DNA of 64,000 nt, from the NCBI GenBank assembly GCA_014650015.1, contig BMUD01000012.1:188567-252566 (forward strand), given 5' to 3'. Below the pieces are notes generated by a model. That model was not told the origin of the DNA, searched no databases, and saw nothing but the letters and a program-made list of their open reading frames with translations. Made by a program: the position numbers and the translations under genes. Below, one piece after another: positions 59,030-64,000 of the stretch; the stretch's first letter is position 1; every line of letters starts with the position of its first letter. Origin of the DNA: Streptomyces griseoloalbus (GTDB lineage Bacteria > Actinomycetota > Actinomycetes > Streptomycetales > Streptomycetaceae).

Positions 59030-60322
59030 TCACTCCTGCGGTGTGGTCTCCTCGCGGACGACCTGCTGAGCCACCCGGAACGCCCGGTTCGCCGCGGGGA
59101 CACCGCAGTAGACGGCCGTCTGGAGCAGCACCTCCTTGATCTCGTCGGGGGTGAGCCCGTTGCGCAGGGCGGCCCGGAGGTGGAAGGCGAGCTCCTCCAC
59201 ATGACCGCCGGCGACGAGGGCGGTGAGGGTGACGCAACTGCGGGTGCGACGGTCCAGTCCGGGCCGGTCCCAGACCTCGCCCCAGGCGTAGCGGGTGACC
59301 AGTTCCTGGAAGTCGCCCGAGAAATCGTCGGTCTCGGCCAGCACCCGGTCGACGTGCGCGTCGCCCAGCACCTCCCGGCGGACCTTGATCCCGGCGTCGT
59401 ACGGGTCGGGTCTGCCCTGTGGCTGCTGCGGTGCGGCGGGCGGGGCGATCTCGGCCACGGGCTGCGACGGGGCGGCGGCCGGTACCTGCTTCACCACCGC
59501 CGCGGGCAGCGCGATGTGGCCGGTGGCGGTCTCGAAGCCGGGCTGCCAGGCCGTGGAGAAGTGCCGCACCAGCAGGTCGGTGACGGCGGCGGGCTGCTCC
59601 ACCGGCACCAGATGGGAGGCCCCGGGTACGACGGCGAGCCGGGCGTCCGGGATCCCGGCGACCAGGGTGCGCGCCTCGGCGGGGCCGGTGACCTGGTCCT
59701 CGGAGCCGACCAGCACCAGGGTCGGCACGCCGACGCTGCCGAGTTCGGCCCGCACGTCGAACGAGGCGAGGGCCTCACAGGCGGCGATGTAGCAGCCCGG
59801 GTCGGTGGTGCGCACCATCTGCACGGCCCACTCGGTGATCGCGGGCTGGGCGGCGGCGAAACCTCCGGTGAACCAGCGCTCCGGCGAGGACCGGGCGATG
59901 GGGTCGAGTCCGTTCGTGCGTACGATCACCCCGCGCTGACGGAACTCGTCCGCGGTGCCGAAGCGGGGCGAGGCGGCGATCAGCGCGAGGGACGCCAGGC
60001 GCTCGGGGTGGCGCAGGGCCAGTTCGATACCGACGGCGCCGCCGAGCGCGCAGCCCGCGTAGCCGAAGCGCTGCACGCCGAGGCCGTCGAGGGTGGTGAG
60101 CAGCCGCGTGGTGAGGTCGGCGACCGCGCCCGCGGGGTAGGCGGGGGCGCCTCCGTGTCCCGGCAGATCGAACCGGAACACGCGCCACTGCTTCGTCAGC
60201 TCGGGGACCTGCCGGTCCCACATGTGCCATGTGGTACCCAGTGAGGGACCCAGGATCAGGACCGGAGCGTCTTCTGGCCCGTCAAAGCGGTATTGCAGGG
60301 TGTTGGGTGGTGTCTCGCTCAC
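59030..60322 (-). CDS. pcaL: PcaL: 3-oxoadipate enol-lactonase / 4-carboxymuconolactone decarboxylase fusion
   Basis: A 430-aa bifunctional enzyme of the protocatechuate branch of the beta-ketoadipate pathway. Residues 1-260 form the alpha/beta-hydrolase PcaD domain (LILGPSLGTTWHMWDRQVPEL, GCALGGAVGIELAL, ASHLVPVEQP); the expected nucleophile serine in G-x-S-x-G reads G-C-A-L-G here, with cysteine. A Pro/Ala linker leads to the PcaC domain at about 305-425 (VRREVLGDAHVDRVLAETDDFSGDFQELVTRYAWGEVWDRPGLDRRTRSCVTLTALVAGGHVEELAFH). Start GTG 60322. Other pca genes, normally adjacent, are missing; an IS110 element begins 28 bp upstream. Confidence 0.92.
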   Translation of the reverse strand: MSETPPNTLQYRFDGPEDAPVLILGPSLGTTWHMWDRQVPELTKQWRVFRFDLPGHGGAPAYPAGAVADLTTRLLTTLDGLGVQRFGYAGCALGGAVGIELALRHPERLASLALIAASPRFGTADEFRQRGVIVRTNGLDPIARSSPERWFTGGFAAAQPAITEWAVQMVRTTDPGCYIAACEALASFDVRAELGSVGVPTLVLVGSEDQVTGPAEARTLVAGIPDARLAVVPGASHLVPVEQPAAVTDLLVRHFSTAWQPGFETATGHIALPAAVVKQVPAAAPSQPVAEIAPPAAPQQPQGRPDPYDAGIKVRREVLGDAHVDRVLAETDDFSGDFQELVTRYAWGEVWDRPGLDRRTRSCVTLTALVAGGHVEELAFHLRAALRNGLTPDEIKEVLLQTAVYCGVPAANRAFRVAQQVVREETTPQE

Positions 60323-60350
60323 GCCCCAGACCCTCTCACGTCTCACGGAC

Positions 60351-61551
60351 GCCCCTATAACGCAGGGGTGCGGGAAGCCGGTCTGACCAGGTTGAAGACC
60401 TCGCGGGCGGCGTATCGCTTGAGGCATCGGATGATCTCACGTCGGTCTTGCCCTCCTGGGTGCGGCGTTCGTAGTACGCCCGGGTGCGCGGGTCGTGACG
60501 CAGGCGGGTGAACACGATGCGGTGCAGGGCAGCGTTGGCCTGCCGGTCGCCGCCGTGGTTGAGCCGACGCGTGCTCCGCCGGCCGGAGGAGTACTCGATG
60601 GGGCTGACTCCGCAAAGGGCAGCAAAGGATGCCTCGGTGTTCAGTCGCTCGGGGTTGTCTCCCATGGTGATCAGGAGAGTGACGGCGCTGTCCGGGCCGA
60701 TGCCCACCGGTTCGAGCAGCTGTGGGGCGTGGTGCTCGACGAGCCGGGTCAGGCGTTGGTTCAGCTCGTCGATCTGCGCGGTGAGCTGTTGGATGCGTTC
60801 GGCGAGCATGCGCAATGTCAGGTGGGTGGCCTGGGCCACCGCGTCCTCGTCTCCCCCACCGCCGGATAGGCCGAGGCGTGCGCAGGTGCGGAACAGCTCG
60901 CGGTTGCCCAGGCTGGACAGCTGTTCCCGCAGTGCGGGGTCGGCGATGACCAGGACGGCTTTGAGCTGGTTGATCGCCTGGGTACGGGCCTTGACCGCGG
61001 AGTCCTTGGCGAGTTTCAACATCCGGGCGCTGTGCACCGGACCGTCGCCGGACTTGGCCCGGGCCCGGGCGCGACCGCTGAGCACGGCCCGCGCGGCGGC
61101 CTGAGCGTCGAGCGGGTCCGACTTCCCGAGCAGCCGGCGTGCCGAGCGGTCGGGCCGGTTCACCTCGTACACCTGGATCTGCTGGGCCAGCAGGTAGCGG
61201 GACAGGCCCGCGCCGAAGGTGCCGGTGCCCTCCACACCGGCCCGGCGCACCGTCCCCCGCTTGCGGGCCCAAACGAGCAGCTGTCGGTAGCCGGCCGCCG
61301 TCGCCGGGAAGGACTCGGTCGCCAAGATCTTCCCGAGCGGGGAGATCACGGCGGCGACATGCACCTCGCCGTGCGTGTCCACGCCCAGGACGACCTCGCG
61401 CCGAACTGGAGGATCTACGCTCGAGGAGGTACTGCGCTGTCGGCTCGTCATGATGATCGCCTCTCACGTGGTGGCGTGCTGGGTGGATGGCACCGGTCCG
61501 CTCGAGCGGTCTGAACCGTGATGGCGCCTAAAACTCGGCAAGGCCCCTATA
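60351..61551. mobile_element. IS110-family insertion sequence
   Basis: A ~1.2-kb element with a single transposase gene. GCCCCTATA occurs at 60351-60359 and again at 61543-61551, bracketing the coding region as short direct repeats; this matches the IS110 mode, which lacks terminal inverted repeats and leaves a short shared core. The 3' copy coincides with the transposase stop region and the 5' side leaves about 90 bp of non-coding end. The exact boundaries are inferred. It lies directly upstream of pcaL. Confidence 0.75.
60355..61451 (-). pseudogene. IS110 transposase with C-terminal frameshift
   Basis: DEDD transposase plus Transposase_20 domain. Acidic residues are in VLGVDTHGEVHVAA, AGVEGTGTFGAGLSRYL and LLGKSDPLDAQAAARAV; the second domain shows LEPVGIGPDSAVTLLITMGDNPERLNTEASFAALCGVSPIEYSSG. 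The intact frame runs to YYERRTQEGKT (about 60450), then shifts. The expected ending RREIIRCLKRYAAREVFNLV is found in the neighbouring frame, stopping at 60355, so one base appears to be lost. The unshifted frame would end at 60336 with 28 unrelated residues. Start ATG 61451 has GAGAGG upstream. Probably inactive. Confidence 0.88.
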
Positions 61552-61999
61552 GGGACACGCTCCGTGGCTCGGTGGCAGCAAAAACCATCCCGCCACAACA
61601 GTCGACATGCCTGTGACTGGACACTTCGGTCAAAGATCTCATGAGTCAGACCCCCGTCCGGGACGGCATCGCGCAACCGTCCCATCGATCCCGGCACACC
61701 GGCACGTCCCGACCACAGCCGGACGGCTTCGCCCGAACCAGTGCCCAACCTGGCCCGGACGGGCTGACAAGAAATTCGCTCTTCGTTCACTCGTGACCGG
61801 CATTGGCAGACAGCCGTGTGGCCCTCCTTACCGGCTGTCCTTCGTCGACCATGGCACGAACGACCTCGGGTCCCCTATTGGTAAGCGGCTGTCCATAAGT
61901 CCTGTAACTGCTACGTGAGATCCTCGCCGGCTTTGCCTGGGCTCCGTCCACGGCGATGAGTGATAGGGCCCGCACTCGGGAATCGTCACTCCCGACGCG
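61552..61999. other. non-coding region beyond IS110
   Basis: Lower and uneven codon bias, several stops in all frames. A minus-strand stretch near 61790-61870 (EVVRAMVDEGQPVRRATRL) faintly resembles the start of an IS481-type transposase helix-turn-helix, but it is too short to call. No pca genes are found here, although this is where the upstream part of a pca operon would be expected. Confidence 0.4.
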
Positions 62000-62475
62000 A
62001 GGGTGCGTGTCCGCTACCGGTTGGCAGGCGGTGGCGCGGTCACTCGGGTCGAGCTGCTCCAGCGGGTGGCCCATGAGTATCTCGCCGCGGCCAAGCGTGC
62101 CCGGGCCGTCCACCTGGGCCGACGGACACCGTGTCGCTCGCCCGTCAGCAATTGCTCTATCGGATGAACAGCACGAACGTCTGCTTGATCGACGTCCGCC
62201 CCGCGGAGGATCGTGCCGTCGGCCATATCCCCGGAGCTTGCTCGCTGCCATTGGACGAACTTAACTGGCATTCGGACGAGTTGCCCGAAAGACGTACGCC
62301 GTCGCCTGCGGCCGCAGCCTCAACTGCCTGTTCACTCACGAGGCCGTCCGTCTGCTCACCATCCACCGTCTGCATCACCGAGTTCAGAGCGGATGACTGG
62401 CGGACCACCGCTGGGCCGACCGGCACCAGGGCGAACTCCGCCTCGCGGGGCACGCACCCGGCCTCCGCTGTACTC
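62000..62475 (+). pseudogene. decayed ArsR-rhodanese fusion regulator
   Basis: Broken frames encode the end of an ArsR winged-helix domain (VRYRLAGGGAVTRVELLQRV, then AHEYLAAAKRARAVHL) followed by a rhodanese domain start (LARQQLLYRMNSTNVCLIDVRPAEDRAVGHIPGACSLPLDELNWHSDELPE). After a frameshift the region around the active-site cysteine and CLFTHEAVRLL can be read. The order matches ArsR-rhodanese proteins that sense reactive sulfur. At least two frameshifts and an internal stop are present, and the N-terminus is missing. Confidence 0.7.
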
Positions 62476-62894
62476 GTCCTGCGGTTGGAACCCTCCTGAG
62501 GCGGGTGATCGCAGTAGCACGTCGGTGCGACGGCTCTGAAAGGCCAACGGGTCGGCCCTCAATCCCTCAGGCGTGACAGACACGTATCGCCTGCCCGAGG
62601 CCGGAGAAAGGTTCCACTCAAGCAGCCCGCTCTTCCGTTTCCGGCTCGCTGCCTTTCCTTGGCTCACCGTCAAGGGTCCGTTTACCCGCGCCACCTCGCG
62701 CTCTGGATCACCTTCGCGCCAAAACCCGCGGCCAACCGGAGCCCTCCGTCCGCTCAGCCTGCAATCTCATGTCCAGGGCGAGTGGGGACTCCGTCGCGTT
62801 TCGGCCCTGCTTTCCACGGCACGTTAGTTCGAGATTTTTCCTGATCATGCATCACCACGGCCTCTCTTCACTCCTGACTCACAGGTGATGCACT
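62476..62894. other. non-coding region upstream of RHS-like gene
   Basis: About 420 bp of lower GC content than its surroundings, with no frame showing the usual third-position bias. It should hold the promoter of the secreted RHS-type gene. I recognise no motif. Confidence 0.4.
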
Positions 62895-63902
62895 GTGCGC
62901 ACACAAGCGCGAAGACTTGTCACGGTCGTTCTGGCCCTGGCTCTGCTGGCACTAGCGGGGGTCGCCCCCTCCTGGGCGTCACCCGTGGACCGGCCCCGCT
63001 CCGCGGTCACCGCGGCCATCACGCACGCGCAGGCTCGGACAGCCGCCGACCTGCCCAAGCCCCCCGAGGCCATGACGCTGGCCGAGCGGCGCAAGCAGGT
63101 CGACGAGGACCGGCACGAACGGTCGCCGATGCGCGACTACATGAACGCGCCGGGGCGGATGTTCAAGCAGAAGCCCCACAGCCGACCGGACACAGACCGC
63201 GTCGAACGCGGGCCCGCCGCCGAGTCGAAGGTGGCTTTGCAGCCTCTCGCGGCGGCGGCCGAGAACCCGACCTGGGTGTCGTCGTGGGCCACCGCGTACC
63301 CGGGCATGCTGTCGATCGGCGGGCAGGTGAAACTGCCCAAGCGGGGGGACTCGTCCACCGGAATGTGGCTGTACGTCCTGGACGAGGGCGGCTCCCCCGT
63401 CGTCCAGCAGGAGATCAAGAAGTCCACGGACGATCCCAGCGGCGACACCCCGGACACCGGGGCCTGGTGCTACGACTGGTGGGCGAGCAACTCCTATCCC
63501 ACGGACCAGTGTTTCTGGTGGGCCGGCAGCGCGCTGGGCGGCATCCTCGAGGACGGCAAGGAGTACTACGCCTGGGTCTTCCTCAACAGCGCCGACGGGA
63601 CGTCGAGCCCCGGCGGGACCACCTCGCCGCTGGTGGAGGCGTTCTACACTCCGGTGATCCCCGGTGCGCAGGCGGGAATCTGTACCTGCTACGCACAGGC
63701 GCACCGCGCCGACCCGGTCAACACGGCCACCGGCATGTTCTTCGAACAGCTCACCGACGCCTCGCTGGTGAGCCCCGGGGTGCCGCTGACCCTGGAGCGC
63801 ACCTACCGCTCCGACTCGAGTGCCGTCGGTCTGTTGGGGCGCGGCTGGGCGACGCCGTTCGACGCCAAGCTGACCGCGGCGACGGGGAAGGTGACGTACT
63901 GA
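62895..63902 (+). pseudogene. secreted RHS/DUF6531-type protein truncated by an insertion
   Basis: A 335-residue N-terminal portion of a large secreted RHS-repeat protein. A signal peptide (LVTVVLALALLALAGVAPSWAS) precedes a ~220-residue region with a Trp- and Cys-containing domain (GAWCYDWWASNSYPTDQCFWWAGSALGG). It then enters the characteristic DUF6531 segment HRADPVNTATGMFFEQLTDASLVSPGVPLTLERTYRSDSSAVGLLGRGWATPFD. The frame stops right after GKVTY at the boundary of an IS-like sequence, where RHS/YD repeats and a C-terminal toxin would normally follow. GTG 62895 fits the signal peptide. Intact members exceed 1,500 aa. Confidence 0.8.
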
Positions 63903-64000
63903 AGTTCCCCCGCTGAGCTGGACAGCCTGATACTGGGACGGAAGGTCCCGGAGAAAGCAGTCCCAGGTAGTGAGCAAGAAGAGCAACACCAGCAAGCGGT
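63900..64000 (+). mobile_element. left end of an IS3-like element (continues beyond window)
   Basis: From the TGA that ends the RHS frame the sequence reads TGAAGTTCCCCCGCTGAGCT, resembling IS3-family terminal repeats that begin TGA. Further in, GTG 63970 opens a frame VSKKSNTSKR that looks like the basic N-terminus of an IS3 OrfA. Only 31 nt of it are in the window. Confidence 0.6.
63970..64000 (+). CDS. IS3-family transposase OrfA, N-terminal 10 residues (partial)
   Basis: Codons from GTG 63970 give VSKKSNTSKR before the window ends. The Lys/Ser/Arg-rich start is typical of IS3 OrfA proteins that lead into a helix-turn-helix. The identification rests mainly on the terminal-repeat-like sequence 70 bp upstream. 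Confidence 0.5.
   Translation, partial: MSKKSNTSKR

Noticed and set aside
60351-61551. GCCCCTATA repeats as phage or ICE attachment sites
   Set aside because: They flank only a single-gene IS110 element; no integrase or tRNA is associated.
61787-61870. IS481-type transposase start
   Set aside because: Only about 20 residues (VRAMVDEGQPVRRATRL) look similar; too little to support a feature.
1-64000. tRNA or rRNA genes
   Set aside because: No cloverleaf, T-loop GTTCRANNC context or rRNA-like conserved stretch was recognised on either strand.

Overview
The window is about 64 kb of very GC-rich DNA (roughly 72% by eye) with strong GC bias at third codon positions, frequent GTG starts and ATGA/GTGA stop-start overlaps. 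The gene content (DmdR-type iron box, MmyB-like XRE regulator remnant, citrulassin-family lasso peptide, DUF6278, F420-dependent LLM oxidoreductase) points to a Streptomyces chromosome. The many truncated genes, two insertion sequences and niche functions suggest an accessory or arm region rather than the conserved core.

Layout. 0.4-6.4 kb: glycerate kinase, then three co-directional ADP-ribose/NAD-linked genes (ADP-ribosylglycohydrolase, Nudix hydrolase, sirtuin), facing an alkylation-repair pair (AlkA with Ada-like N-terminus, Ogt). 6.4-8.8 kb: P1B-4 metal ATPase divergent from an NmtR-like sensor across a 26-bp palindrome. 8.7-19.1 kb: DUF72 protein, secreted GH2 beta-galactosidase with an inserted LamG-like domain, macrodomain hydrolase, FAD oxidoreductase, inositol-phosphatase-family enzyme and a gamma-glutamyltransferase. 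19.4-20.5 kb: a deletion scar joining the 5'-truncated halves of an XRE regulator and a short-chain dehydrogenase. 20.7-27.8 kb: TOPRIM protein, then a five-gene ferric-siderophore uptake/export operon behind an iron box, and an AraC regulator. 27.9-29.8 kb: arsenic resistance (ArsR-Acr3 divergent from ArsC). 30.1-31.8 kb: PadR regulator and APC permease sharing an operator-like motif. 32.1-34.5 kb: FluC-DUF190-FluC fluoride operon and a lipoate-protein ligase. 34.6-35.6 kb: decayed genes. 35.8-37.7 kb: two exported proteins. 37.8-43.1 kb: reductive-pyrimidine/hydantoin catabolism operon (C-N hydrolase, class III aminotransferase, pucR remnant, dihydropyrimidinase, LLM oxidoreductase). 43.2-45.9 kb: uncharacterised coiled protein, and an XRE regulator divergent from a methionine aminopeptidase. 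46.3-50.0 kb: a citrulassin-type lasso peptide cluster (A, C, B1, B2) whose ABC exporter is a pseudogene. 50.1-58.9 kb: ClpC-like ATPase, second gamma-glutamyltransferase, DHFR-like protein, HATPase fragment, orphan GluA-type ATPase, exonuclease III, MBL hydrolase. 59.0-64.0 kb: orphan PcaL fusion enzyme, frameshifted IS110 element, decayed ArsR-rhodanese gene, and a secreted RHS-type protein cut off by an IS3-like element at the window edge.

How it fits together. Several blocks are self-contained stress or nutrient modules (metal efflux, arsenic, fluoride, iron, alkylation damage, pyrimidine nitrogen recovery), mostly with their own local regulator and a visible palindrome in the shared promoter. 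The most notable item is the lasso peptide cluster: precursor and maturation genes look intact while the exporter has decayed. The other recurring theme is genome erosion: at least eight remnants, two with recognisable junctions, and two short tandem duplications that both start in the last codons of an intact gene.
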